Shown here: piece by piece, positions 11,308-20,737 of the stretch
How the letters are laid out: every line of letters starts with the position of its first letter
Numbering within the stretch: the stretch's first letter is position 1
Source: Ramlibacter terrae
Lineage (GTDB): Bacteria; Pseudomonadota; Gammaproteobacteria; Burkholderiales; Burkholderiaceae_C
DNA length: 64,000 bases
Direction: 5' to 3'
NCBI GenBank assembly: GCA_013127575.1
Contig: CP053418.1
Coordinates: 2,666,001 to 2,730,000 of the forward strand
Position numbers and translations under genes: made by a program
Notes under the pieces: generated by a model
The model's input: only the letters and a program-made list of their open reading frames with translations
Database searches by the model: none
What the model was told of the DNA's origin: nothing

Positions 11308-12301
11308 GTGCTGCGTTTTTTGAAGTCGCTCCTGCTGCTGGCCGTGCTGGCCGCCATCGCGCTGGCCGCCGCCGGCTGGTGGTGGCTGCAGCGTCCGCTG
11401 GCGCTGCCCGCGCCCACGGTCGAACTCGCCATCGAGCGCGGCACCCTGCCGCGCGGCGTGGCACGCGCCGTGAGCGACGCGGGCGTCGACGTGCAGCCCG
11501 ACCTGCTCTATGCGTGGTTCCGCGTTTCCGGGCAGGCCCAGCAGATCAAGGCCGGCAACTACGAGCTGGAGCGGGGCATCACGCCGCGCCGGCTGCTGGA
11601 CAAGCTGGCGCGCGGCGAGGAAGCCCTGCGCGCCGTCACGCTGGTGGAAGGCTGGAACTTCCGCCCGGTGCGCGCCGCCCTCGCCAAGGGCGACCAACTC
11701 AAGCCCGAGTCGGGCGGCCTGCCGGATGCCGACCTGATGAAGCTGCTGGGCCGCGAAGGCGTGCACCCGGAAGGCCGGTTCTTCCCGGACACCTACACCT
11801 ACTCGCGCGGCAGCAGCGACGTCGCCGTGCTGCGGCGCGCCCTGCACGCCATGGACAAGCGGCTGGCCGAAGCTGGGCCCGCCGCGCGCCCGACGTGGCG
11901 GTGAAGACGCCCGAAGAGGCGCTGGTCTGGCGAGCATCGTCGAAAAGGAAACGGGCAAGGCCGCCGACCGCACGATGATTTCGTCCGTGTTCCACAACCG
12001 CCTGCGCACCGGCATGCCGCTGCAGACGGATCCCACCGTGATCTACGGGATGGGCGAAGCCTTCAACGGCAACCTGCGCCGGGCCGACCTGCTGGCCGAC
12101 ACGCCGTGGAACACGTACACGCGTCCCGGCCTGCCGCCGACGCCGATCGCGATGCCGGGCAAGGAGTCGCTGCTGGCCGCGGTGCAGCCGGCGGCCGGCA
12201 AGTTCCTGTACTTCGTGGCCAAGGGCGACGGCACCAGCCACTTCAGCGCGACGCTGGACGAGCACAACCGCGCCGTCAACCGATACCAGCGCGGCCAGTG
12301 A
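11308..12301 (+). CDS. mltG: Endolytic peptidoglycan transglycosylase MltG
   Basis: Inner-membrane YceG-fold enzyme that cuts nascent glycan strands. GTG start at 11308, one transmembrane helix at residues 6-25, a LysM-like region, then the YceG signature with catalytic Glu in [10 protein letters not shown] and the conserved [25 protein letters not shown] and [13 protein letters not shown] blocks. Length about 331 residues. Two breaks (near 11875 and 11927) both repair to CCTGG. The stop overlaps the GTG start of tmk (GTGA). Confidence 0.92.
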
Positions 12302-12932
12302 GCGGACTCTTCATCAGCTTCGAAGGCATCGATGGGGCCGGCAAGTCCACGCACATCGCGGGCACGGCCCACGCCCTGCGCGCCGCCGCCCGCACCGTGG
12401 TGCTGACGCGCGAACCGGGCGGCACGCCGCTCGCCGAAAGCTGCGCGCGCTGGCGCTGAACGACCCGATGGATCCGCTGACCGAGGCGCTGGTGATGTTC
12501 GCTGCCCGGCGCGACCACCTGCTGCAGGTGATCGAACCGGCCCCGGCGCGCGGCGACGTCGTGCTGTGCGACCGCTTCACCGATGCCACGTTCGCCTACC
12601 GGGGCGCCGGCCGCGGCTTCGACCTGGACGTGCTGGCGACGCTGGAGCGCTGGGTGCAATCCGTGCCCGCGATCGACCGGGTGCGCCAGCCCGACCTGAC
12701 CGTGTGGTTCGACCTGCCGCCGGCCGTGGCGGCGGCGCGGCTGGCCGGTGCGCGCGTGCCGGACAAGTTCGAAGCGCAGCCGCAGCAGTTCTTCGCGCGC
12801 GTCGCCGCCGGCTATGCGGCACGGCGCGATGCCGACCCCGCCCGTTTCCTGCGCGTGGCTTCCGACCAGCCGCGCGAACAGGTCTGGGCCGACCTGCTCG
12901 CGGGCCTGCGCGAACGCGGGGTGCTGCGATGA
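12298..12932 (+). CDS. tmk: Thymidylate kinase
   Basis: Phosphorylates dTMP to dTDP for DNA synthesis. The P-loop [13 protein letters not shown](E)PGG segment [11 protein letters not shown], and [16 protein letters not shown] motif are clear; length about 211 residues is normal. The GTG start overlaps the mltG stop by 4 bp and the TGA overlaps the holB ATG. A frame break at about 12437 falls in an A run (GAAAGC), one of the few breaks not explained by CCWGG. Confidence 0.92.
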
Positions 12933-13925
12933 CCACCGCGCCCGGATCCGCGCCCAGCTGCGCCAGTTGCTCGCGCAGCGCGGTCATGCCTGGCTGCTGC
13001 ACGGCCCGTCCGGCCTTGGCCAGTACGGACTGGCCGTGGCGCTGGCGCAGGCCTGGCTGTGCGACCAGCCCACCGCCGACGGCGCGTGCGGAACGTGCCA
13101 CAGCTGCCACCAGTTCGAGGTGCGCGCCCATACCGACCTCGTCGTGCTGATGCCAGAGACGGCGATGATGGCGCTGGGCTGGCCGCTGGGCGAAAAGGCG
13201 CAGGCGGACATCGACGACAAGAAGCGCAAGCCGAGCCGCGAGATCCGCATCGACGCGATGCGCGATGCGCTCGAATTCGCGCAGCGCACCAGCGGCCGCG
13301 GGCGCGGCAAGGTGATGCTGGTCTACCCGGCCGAGCGCATGAACCAGGTGACGGCCAACGCCTTGCTCAAGACGCTGGAAGAGCCGCCCGGCGACATGCG
13401 CTTCGTGCTCGCCACCGAGGCGGCGCACCAGCTGCTGCCCACCATCCGCAGCCGCTGCCAGGGCGCACACGCTTGCGTGGCCGGAACCGGCGCAGGCCCG
13501 GCCTGGCTGCAGGAAGAGGGCGTTCCGGCTGCTGCGGCGACCGCCCTGCTGCGCGCCGCCGGCGGCCGGCCGGAAGACGCGTTGCGGCTGCACCGGGGCG
13601 GCCTGGACGCCCAAGCCTGGTCGCGCTGGCCCAAAGCGTTGGCCCGGGGCGACATGGCGACCGTCGCCGATTGGAGCCCCGCCCAGGCCGTCGAAGCGAT
13701 GCAGAAGCTGTGCCACGACCTCATGGCCGTGCAGGCCGGCGCGGCCCCCGCTTCTTCGACACGGGCGACCTGCCGGCCCCCGCGCCGCTGCCCGCGCTGA
13801 GCGCACGGTGGCGCGCGCTCGGGCAGACCGCGCGCACCGTCGAACACCCGTTCAACGCGGGGCTGATGCTCGAAGCGCTTGTGAGCCAGGCACGGACGGC
13901 CCTAAACTCCGGGGGCACCCCATGA
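12929..13925 (+). CDS. holB: DNA polymerase III subunit delta'
   Basis: Clamp-loader subunit, about 332 residues. Seen are the modified P-loop [12 protein letters not shown], the zinc module with four cysteines (CDQP...[11 protein letters not shown]) and the AAA+ segment [26 protein letters not shown] with sensor 1 region and SRCQ arginine-finger motif. The ATG at 12929 overlaps the tmk stop. Breaks occur near 12945 (repairs to CCTGG), around 13465-13490 and near 13750 (C run). The stop overlaps the ATG of pilZ. Confidence 0.9.
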
Positions 13926-14290
13926 GCAATCCGAGCCCCACCACCCCGCGCCCGAGCGTCATCCAGCTGGCCATCAAGGAAAAGGCGGCGCTGTACGCCG
14001 CGTACATCCCGCTGTTCTCCGACGGCGGCGTGTTCATCCCGACCAGCCGCGACTACAAGCTGGGCGACGACGTGTACGTGCTGCTGTCGCTGCCGGACGA
14101 CCCGCAGCGCTACCCGGTGGCCGGCAAGGTCGCACGGGTCACGCCGCCGCGCGCCGCCGCCAACCGCACGCAGGGCGTCGGCGTGCGCTTTCCGGCCGAC
14201 GACAAGTCGAAGCTGCTGAAGGTCAAGATCGAGGAGATCCTCGGCGGCCACGGCGTCCGAGCGGCCCACGCAGACCATCTGAGTCCGTAA
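13922..14290 (+). CDS. pilZ: PilZ-domain type IV pilus assembly protein
   Basis: Intact protein of 122 residues. The PilZ fold is seen as LYAAYIPLFSDGGVFIPTSRDYKLGDDVYVLLSLPDD...PVAGKVARVTP...GVGVRF. Like canonical PilZ of pilus systems, and unlike c-di-GMP receptors, it lacks the RxxxR and D/NxSxxG binding motifs; FSDGGVFIPT replaces the latter. The start overlaps holB (ATGA), the conserved holB-pilZ linkage of Pseudomonas and Burkholderiales. Confidence 0.9.
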   Translation: MSNPSPTTPRPSVIQLAIKEKAALYAAYIPLFSDGGVFIPTSRDYKLGDDVYVLLSLPDDPQRYPVAGKVARVTPPRAAANRTQGVGVRFPADDKSKLLKVKIEEILGGHGVRAAHADHLSP

Positions 14291-14344
14291 AATCCACCTC
14301 CCGCAGCGGCCGCCTTCGCGGCCGTTGCGCTTTCTGATCCTTCC

Positions 14345-15151
14345 ATGTTCGTCGACTCCCACTGCCACCTGAGCTTTCCCGAACTGGCCGAACGGCTGCC
14401 GGAGATCCGCGCCGCGATGGCCGAGGCGGGCGTCGACCGGGCGCTGTGCATCTGCACCACGCTGGAGGAGTTCGAGGACGTGCACGCGCTGGCGATGCGC
14501 TACGACAACTTCTGGGCGTCGGCCGGCGTGCACCCGGACAACGAAGGCATCGCCGAACCCACGGTCGACAAGCTGCTGGAACTCGCTGCGCGGCCGAAGG
14601 TGGTGGCGATCGGCGAGACCGGCCACGGACTACTACCAGATGGACGAGCGCAAGGGCGGCCGGACCGTGGGCGATTTGGAGTGGCAGCGCGACCGTTTCC
14701 GCACCCACATCCGCGCGGCGCGCCGCTGCGCCAAGCCGCTGGTGATCCACACGCGGTCGTCGTCGGCGGACACCATCGCGATCCTGAAGGAGGAGGGCGA
14801 GGACGGCTCGCCGGGCGCCGCGGGCGGCGTCTTCCACTGCTTCACCGAGACGGCCGAAGTGGCGCGGGCCGCGCTCGACCTCGGCTTCTACGTGTCGTTC
14901 TCGGGCATCCTCACGTTCAAGAGCGCCGCCGACCTGCGCGAGGTGGCGCGCTTCGTGCCGCTCGACCGCCTCTTGATCGAGACCGACAGCCCTTACCGGC
15001 GCCGGTGCCGTTCCGCGGCAAGACCAACAATCCTTCGTACGTTCCATACGTGGCAAAGCAGCTCGCGGAACTGCGCGGACTGCCGGTCGAGGAGATCGCG
15101 GCCGTCACCACGCGCAATTTCGAACGGCTGTTCAGCGCCGTTCAATCCTGA
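14345..15151 (+). CDS. TatD-family metal-dependent hydrolase
   Basis: TIM-barrel metallo-hydrolase, a putative 3'-5' exonuclease of the YcfH/TatD family, about 268 residues. Metal-ligand motifs are visible in order: FVDSHCHLSF, GETGLDYY (after repair), PLVIHTR, VFHCFTET and LIETDSPYLAP. Breaks near 14628 and 15000 both fall on a restored CCTGG. It follows pilZ by 54 bp, as in the holB-pilZ-tatD group of many proteobacteria. Confidence 0.9.
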   Translation: MFVDSHCHLSFPELAERLPEIRAAMAEAGVDRALCICTTLEEFEDVHALAMRYDNFWASAGVHPDNEGIAEPTVDKLLELAARPKVVAIGETGHGLLPDGRAQGRPDRGRFGVAARPFPHPHPRGAPLRQAAGDPHAVVVGGHHRDPEGGGRGRLAGRRGRRLPLLHRDGRSGAGRARPRLLRVVLGHPHVQERRRPARGGALRAARPPLDRDRQPLPAPVPFRGKTNNPSYVPYVAKQLAELRGLPVEEIAAVTTRNFERLFSAVQS

Positions 15152-15159
15152 GAATCCAC

Positions 15160-15806
15160 ATGAAGAAGTTCCTCTACCTCGTTGTCCTGCTTACGGTTTC
15201 CTTGGTACATGCGGGCTCGTACGACGATTTCTTCATCGCCATCAAGCGCGACAATCCGCGTGCCATCCAGAACTCCTGCAGCGCGGTTTCGACCCCAACA
15301 CGCCGGATCCGAAGGGCGTGCACGGACTGTTCACCGCCATCACCGACGGTTCGCTCAAGGCGGCCGACGCGCTGATCGCGTCGCCGGCGACCAAGGTGGA
15401 GTGGCGCAACGCCAAAGACGAGAGCCCGCTGATGATCGCGGCGCTGCGTGGCCACACCGACATCGTGCGCAAGCTGATCGCGCGCGACGCCGACGTGAAC
15501 AAGCCCGGCTGGGCGCCGCTGCACTATGCGGCGACCGGCGGGCACGTGGAGATCATGGCGCTGCTGCTGGAGCACCACGCCTTCATCGACGCGCAGTCGC
15601 CGAACAAGACGACGCCGCTGATGATGGCCGCGCACTACGGGTCGACGGCGGCGGTCAAGCTGCTGCTCGACGCCGGCGCCGACACCGCGATGCGCAACGA
15701 ACTGGGTATGACGGCGATCGACTTCGCCAACCGTGCCAACCGCACGGACGCCGCCGCGATGATTGCCGCAGCGGTGCGCAGCACCCAGCCAAAAGGCAAG
15801 TGGTGA
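15160..15806 (+). CDS. Exported ankyrin-repeat protein
   Basis: About 215 residues. The first 18 residues (MKKFLYLVVLLTVSLVHA) are a Sec signal peptide, so the protein is likely periplasmic. Four or five ankyrin repeats follow, with consensus turns such as SPLMIAALRGHTDIVRKLI, APLHYAATGGHVEIMALLL and TPLMMAAHYGSTAAVKLLL. A frame break at about 15282 repairs to CCAGG (AIQELLQRGFDPN). It lies 8 bp after tatD. The partner protein is unknown. Its stop codon lies inside a terminator hairpin serving the opposing gene. Confidence 0.8.
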
Positions 15807-15818
15807 CAACCACTTGCC
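15791..15818 (-). terminator. Rho-independent terminator of the leftward lipoprotein gene
   Basis: GGCAAGTGGT pairs perfectly with ACCACTTGCC around a GACA loop (15795-15818). Read leftward, the stem is followed by TTTT (15794-15791), so it acts on the gene ending at 15836. It overlaps the last codons and the stop of the rightward ankyrin gene. Confidence 0.8.
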
Positions 15819-15835
15819 GCAGGCTCCTCAAGTAG

Positions 15836-16194
15836 TTACTTGGGGCTGCAAGGGGCCACCAGCTGCACGCCTGGCGACAACGACGACGTGTCCATGCGGC
15901 AGCGGTTCATGTCCGCGTAGTAACCCTCGACCAGCATGCCGGGCGGCATGTAGCGGAGCGTGGCTTTGGCAGTGAGGCCCGTGGCACTTTCGGCTGGCAG
16001 CGCGCGCCGCGGCCGGCCACGGCTTCCACCCGCTGGCAGGCGCTGTCGTCCGGATAGTCGAACTGGCGCGTGGCCACGCCATTGGAATCGCGATAAACGA
16101 GGTGCTTGCCGGACGGGCCGGCGGGCGGCTGCGATGCGCAGCCGGCGAGGATGGCGATGGCCGATAGAAGTGTCAGTCGTGTCATGGTTTGCAT
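15836..16194 (-). CDS. Small lipoprotein of unknown function
   Basis: About 119 residues beginning MQTMTRLTLLSAIAILAGCASQ, a lipoprotein signal with lipobox LAGC. The mature part contains a dozen charged residues, DSACQRVEAVAGRGARCQ and C-terminal MLVEGYYADMNRCRMD...VAPCSPK, i.e. four cysteines that could form disulfides. One frame break near 15985. No family recognised. It is transcribed alone, ending in the hairpin at 15795-15818. Confidence 0.6.
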
Positions 16195-16293
16195 GGAGTC
16201 TCCCGAACGTGCCACCGGCAGGAACCGGCAACGCCACGCGTTGTACAGCCGTTTGCCCAGCTTGGGGGCTCGGCGTAACCAGCCCTGACACTG

Positions 16294-16306
16294 ATACGAT
16301 GCGTAT
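16294..16306. repeat. Short inverted repeat upstream of the lipoprotein gene
   Basis: ATACG and CGTAT are separated by 3 bp (ATACGATGCGTAT) in an AT-richer patch about 100 bp before the leftward lipoprotein start. It may be an operator. The 178-bp gap 16195-16372 otherwise holds only a weak imperfect stem (CCGATCC 16327 / GGATCGG 16355) after the copper operon. Confidence 0.3.
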
Positions 16307-16372
16307 TATGTAAACTCATAGGCGAACCGATCCAGCGGCACACCCGTTTTCGTGGGATCGGATCCCGCGCCG

Positions 16373-16664
16373 CTACCTGGCAGCCTCGATGGCCGTGACG
16401 ACGTATGCGCCGTCCTTCCGGTCCGCCGTGAAGCGAACCTTGTCCCCCGGTTTCAGGCCCTCGAGCATCTTCGGATCGACGGCCGTGAAGACCATCGTCA
16501 TTGCGGGCATGTCAGGTTGGCGAGCGGTCCGTGACGCAAGGTCACCTTGGCCTGCTGCATGTCGACCTTGCGGACCTCGCCCTCGGATGGCGCCGGGTCG
16601 TCTGTGCGCCGGCCGCGCCGGCGAAGACAACCGCGGCGGCGGCGAGCATGTGCATGAACTTCAT
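16373..16664 (-). CDS. CusF-like periplasmic copper-binding protein
   Basis: About 97 residues with signal peptide (MKFMHMLAAAAVVFAGAAGAQ). The mature part shows the CusF motif NLDMPAMTMVFTAVDPKMLEGLKPGDKVRFTADRKDG; the two Met of MPAMTM are Cu(I) ligands in CusF. Two breaks near 16600 and 16514; the latter repairs to CCTGG. Last gene of the leftward copper operon, 20 bp after the cupredoxin stop. Confidence 0.8.
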
Positions 16665-16684
16665 GGGAATCTCCATTTCGCGTT

Positions 16685-17172
16685 TCATCGCACCACCAAC
16701 GTGCCGACCATGCCGGCCTCGAAGTGACCGGGCACGAGGCAGGCGAACTGGAACTCGCCGGACTGCGTGAACTGCCAGACGATGTCGCCGGTGGCGCCAG
16801 GCTTGACGTGCGCCATGCTGGGTTCGTCGTGCTCCATGCCGGGGTGCTTCTTCATCATTTCGGCATGTTCCTTCAGCGCCTGCGCGGTGCCCAGAACCAT
16901 TTCGTGCAGGACAGCGCCCCGGTTGGCGACGACGAACCGCACCGTCTCGCCTTTCCGCACGTTGATGGTCGCGGGATCGAAGCGCATCCTGTCGTTCATG
17001 CCGACACGGATGGTGCGCGTCACCCTCTTCGGGTCGCCCTCCTGCCCGAACGGCGTCGCCTCCACCGGGCGGCATCGAACGTCCGGGGCGCCGAATGCCT
17101 GTCGTCGTGCGCGACGGCGAAACCACCAGCCAGCAGGAGCAGGCCAGCGGCGAAGGGAGCTGCGTAGTTCAT
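16685..17172 (-). CDS. Periplasmic cupredoxin-domain protein
   Basis: About 162 residues. Signal peptide MNYAAPFAAGLLLLAGGFAVA, then a plastocyanin/azurin-like fold with type-1 copper ligands recognisable as LHEMVLG (His) and FACLVPGHFEAGMVGTLVV (Cys, His, Met). An insertion rich in Met/His/Glu (EHAEMMKKHPGMEHDEPSMAH) could bind further copper. A frame break near 17075 separates signal peptide from mature part. It lies between the multicopper oxidase and the CusF-like gene and probably carries electrons or copper in the same periplasmic system. Confidence 0.8.
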
Positions 17173-17186
17173 GGGTTCTCCAGTGT

Positions 17187-18546
17187 TCAGTGGCCGCCGT
17201 GGCCGTTGGGACGACGCACGGACATGCCGGCCTTGCCGACCGATGGCGCGCGGGAAGGCTCCTGCAGCTGCCCGGTGTACGCATAGGCGACCGTGCCGGG
17301 CGGGTGCTTGTAGGGGCCGGGGTCCCTGTAGTCGCCCGGCCGCACGTCGTCACGCACCTTGACGACGCTGAACATGCCGCCCATGCCGACGGGGCCGAAC
17401 GGACCCCGGCCCGTCATCATCGGCAGGGTGTTGTCGGGGAGCGGCATCTCCATCTCCGCCATGTCGTGCATTCCCTTGTCGCCCATCACCATGTAGTCGG
17501 GCACCAGCTTCGCGATGCGCTCGGCCAGGCCGCGGTGGTCGACGCCGACCATGGTGGGGATGTCGTGCCCCATCGCATTCATGGTGTGGTGCGCCTTGTG
17601 GCAATGGAGCGCCCAGTCGCCAGCGACGGCATCGAACTCGATTGCGCGCAACTGCCCTACTCCGACGTCCGTGGTGACCTCCGGCCAGCGCGCCGACTTC
17701 GGCACCCAGCCGCCGTCGGTGCCGGTCACCTCGAAGTGCGGCCCGTGCATGTGGATGGGATGGTTGGTCATCGTCAGGTTGCCGATGCGAATGCGGACGC
17801 GGTCGCCGGTCCGGGCCACGAGCGGGTCGATGCCCGGGAACACGCGGTTGTTCCAGTCCACATGTTGAACTCGGTCATCGTGCTCACCTTCGGCGTCATG
17901 GCGCCCGGCTCCACGTCGTACGAGGCCAGCATGAACATGAAGTCCCGGTCGACCCGCATGAACTTCGGGTCCTTCGGATGCACGACCAGGCACCCGTACA
18001 TCCCGAGCGCGAGCTGCAGCTGTTCGTCCGGTGCGTGTGATAGAAGTGCGACCCCGGCCGCAGCAGCGTGAACTCGTAGACGAAGGTCTTCCCCACGGGA
18101 ATGGGTGGCTGCGTGAGGCCCGACACGCCGTCCATGCCCGATGGCAGCAGGATGCCGTGCCAATGGATGGCCGTGGGCTCCGGCAGCTTGTTGGTGACGA
18201 AGATGCGGATGCGGTCGCCTTCGACGGCTTCGATGGTCGGGCCCGGGCTGGAGCCGTTGAAGCCCCACATGTTCACCTTCATGCCGGGCGCGAACTCCCG
18301 CACCACGGGCTCGCACACCAGGTGGAACTCCTTGACGCCCCGGGTCGTGCGCCGGGGAAGGGACCATCCATTGAGCGTGATGACCGGGTTGAAGGGACGC
18401 CCGCTCGGCGGCGGCGGCGGGGGCTGCGTGGCGGCAGAGGACTGCACGACCGCTTCCGGCAGGGATGCGGCTGCAACGCGGCTCACCGCGCTCGCGCCGA
18501 GCGCCACGGCGCCGGCGGTCCTGAAGAAGTTTCGACGGTTCGACAT
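17187..18546 (-). CDS. TAT-exported multicopper oxidase
   Basis: About 453 residues. N-terminal twin-arginine signal (MSNRRNFFRTAGAVALG). Copper motifs are complete: HWHG (T2/T3), HTH after FY, HPIHMHGPHF, and the T1/T3 block HCHKAHHTMNAMG with axial Met. A Met-rich C-terminal stretch follows (MVMGDKGMHDMAEMEMPLPDN), as in copper-resistance oxidases that turn Cu(I) into less toxic Cu(II). Breaks near 18040 and 17858 repair to CCAGG and CCTGG. It sits between the TolC-type gene and the cupredoxin; the group lacks a P-type ATPase. Confidence 0.88.
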
Positions 18547-18558
18547 GGGTGTTCCTTC

Positions 18559-19961
18559 TCAATGGCCCGCGGCGGGGGCGGTCCCCGCGGCCGCCGCGGG
18601 CGGCGAGACGCTGCTCGCGCCGGGCGAACGGCCCGTCAGCGCGGCCTGGAGGTTGGTGTCCGCGACCCAGAAGTCGCGCAGCGCCTGCACGTAGCCGGTC
18701 ACGCCGGCCACCTGGTCGCGCGCATCCGACAACAGCTCGAACACGCTGATGAGCATGCCGTTGTACCGAAGCAGGTTCTCTTCGGAGATGCGCTTGCGAA
18801 GCGGCACGACTTCGTCGCGGTAGTGCTTCGCCAGGTCGTAGGCGGTCCGGTACGCCGAGTAGGCCTCGCGCACCTCGGAGCGGGCGTTGACCGCGACTTC
18901 CGCAGCACGGTCCGGGGCACGGAGGTACGTGGCCTCCGCCCTCGCCTCCCGGGTGGAGCCGAAGTCGAAGAGCGGCAGTTCCAGTTCGACTTCGTACCCG
19001 CTTGCGCGCGGGGCGCCCGTCTCGCTCTTGTTCCGGTAGCCGGCTTCGAGGACGTTCACCAGCCGGGTCGCCCGGGTGAGGCCGAGGGACCGGGCCGTCG
19101 CCTCCGCGGAGCGCCCGGCCATCTGCACGTCGAGGCGTTTCTCCATGGCCGCCTGTTCGGCGTCCCGGGGTTTCGTCGCCTGTTGCGGCAGGTCGGGCAA
19201 CCGCTCCGGCAGCCGGAACTCCAGTTGCTCGCCGTGCAGGCCCAGCAGCCGCGTGAGCCTTTCCCGTTCGGCGGTGGCGACGTGCTGCGCGCGGGCGAGT
19301 TGCGCCGTGGCATCGGCATGGAAGGCCTGCTCGCGCATCTGCGCGAGCTTGTTGAAGTTGCCCGCCGCGAGCATCCGCTTGGCCAGCTCGTTCGACACGT
19401 CGGCAGTCTCCTTGACCTGCTGGAAGAACTTCACCAGCTCCCGGGCAGCCACGGCATCGAAGTACGCGCGCCGGACATCCGCGGCCAAGCCCACGGCGTC
19501 TGGGCTGCCTGGTACTGCGCCTGCTCGAAGCGACGCTGGCCGACCTCCCGGGTGGCCGGCAGTGCCAGCAGGCCCAGCACATCGACCAGCACCGCGCGCT
19601 CGATCTCGACGCCTCCTCCGCCGCCCAAGCGGCCGAAGCTGAAGGACGGGTTCCTCGGTCGCCCGGCCCGCACCAGGTCGGCTTCCGCCATGCCGAGATC
19701 CCTGAAACCGGCTTGCAGGCCACGGTTGTTCAGGAGCGCGACCGCCACGGCGGAGTCGGGGGTCAGCGGAGTCTCGAGGAGCTCCGCGACGCGACGCTGC
19801 GCCGCCTCGGTGTCGGCTGTCGTACGCTGCGCTGCGACGCCCTGTCCCGTGCGCTCCTTCGTCAGCTCCGAGACCCTGTCGAAGCCACCGTCCGGCGAGA
19901 ACGAGGCACAACCGGCAAGGAGAAGAAGCGAGCCTGCCGCAACCGCGGTCAGGCGCGTCAT
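18559..19961 (-). CDS. TolC-family outer-membrane lipoprotein
   Basis: About 467 residues. Lipobox LLAGCASF near residue 17, then two OEP repeats with long alpha-helical barrels (RRVAELLETPLTPDSAVAVALLNN; EARAEATYLRAPDRAAEVAVNARSEVREAYSAYR). A frame break near 19494 repairs to CCAGG. Start chosen at ATG 19961 because of the lipobox. An ATG at 20013 with a better ribosome site (AGAGGA) lies in another frame, so a coupled leader or a longer start is possible. In copper operons such proteins serve export across the outer membrane, although no RND or MFP partner lies in this window. Confidence 0.8.
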
Positions 19962-20078
19962 TGGGGAGGCCGGCCGCGAGGGCCGCAAAAAGCCAGAAAG
20001 TGTTCTTTGTCATTCCGAAATTCCTCTGAGCCGCCGACCGCGAGGTCGGCCGATGCCCGTGCGGACGCACGAGCGCCG

Positions 20079-20485
20079 TCAGGCCTCCCGCGGAGGCCTC
20101 GATGGGTCAGGTGGTTCGGGGTGGCCGCTCTGGCCGCCCGGGACAAAGCTCGGAGGGGGAGCGTAGAGGTGCGGAAAGACCGCTGGGACGCGCTGCTGCG
20201 CGGCGACGGTGACCGAGGTGGCACTCACCAATCCCGTCGCGGAGCACGATGCCGCGCAGAGGTTGCACTTGTCGGCGGCGCCTGCGGGGTCCTGCGCGGC
20301 GCCGTCGGCGTCGCCATGTCCACCGTGGTGGGCAGCCACCGGCTCGTGATGATGGTGGTCCGGGCCGGCAACCTGAACCGACACTTGTCCGCCGGGCGTC
20401 GCGCACTGCATGGCGACCGCAAGCGCCCCCGGACGGGGAGCAGCACGGCGAGCAGCAGCAGGAGCCAGACGCGGAACGACTTCAC
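20079..20485 (-). CDS. CopL-like / DUF2946-type His-rich copper-associated protein
   Basis: About 135 residues, GTG start at 20485. Hydrophobic leader (VWLLLLLAVLLPVQG), a His-rich stretch (DHHHHEPVAAHHGGHGD), a CNLCAASCSA cysteine cluster and a C-terminal PHLYAPPPSFVPGG...PPREA tail. This pattern fits the small exported proteins that precede copper-resistance genes (CopL of Xanthomonas, where it affects copper-induced expression). One break near 20430 repairs to CCAGG. First gene of the leftward copper operon. Confidence 0.65.
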
Positions 20486-20517
20486 AGGTGTTAGTTTACT
20501 TTGGGGCCGAAAGTTCC

Positions 20518-20548
20518 ACTGTGCACCTTACCCCCGTGGAAAGGTCAA
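20518..20548 (-). promoter_or_regulatory. MerR/CueR-type operator-promoter of the copper operon
   Basis: On the minus strand, a -35 box TTGACC (20548-20543) overlaps a 21-bp dyad at 20525-20545 whose arms ACCTT(T/A)CC match at 7 of 8 positions. A poor -10 (CACAGT) follows at a 19-bp spacing. Long spacer plus ACCTTCC-type dyad is the hallmark of CueR/MerR-controlled copper promoters. It starts 33 bp before the CopL-like gene. No merR-family gene is in the window. The rest of the gap 20486-20737 holds a second partial copy of this site (20572-20588) and nothing else recognisable. Confidence 0.65.
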
Positions 20549-20737
20549 GGCCGGCCTCCGAAAAAGCAGGTCTTGACCTTCCCACGGTACGCCGGCGCAG
20601 GTCCGGCCTGAGGGCAGTGGACCGGCGGTTCGGTTTTTCCTGAACGAAGGAACCGGGCAAGCTGCTTCTTCGCTTCCTGCCCGCCGGCTATCTTCGCGGC
20701 TCGGAACCTCCACTCCAAGCCTGAAGGATCGACGCAC

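Noticed and set aside
15160..15806. Ankyrin repeats as a DNA repeat array
   Set aside because: The periodicity is at protein level (33-residue ankyrin units) and the DNA units are not identical.
16327..16361. CCGATCC/GGATCGG stem as terminator of the copper operon
   Set aside because: The arms are 21 bp apart with poor inner pairing and no T run on the minus strand.
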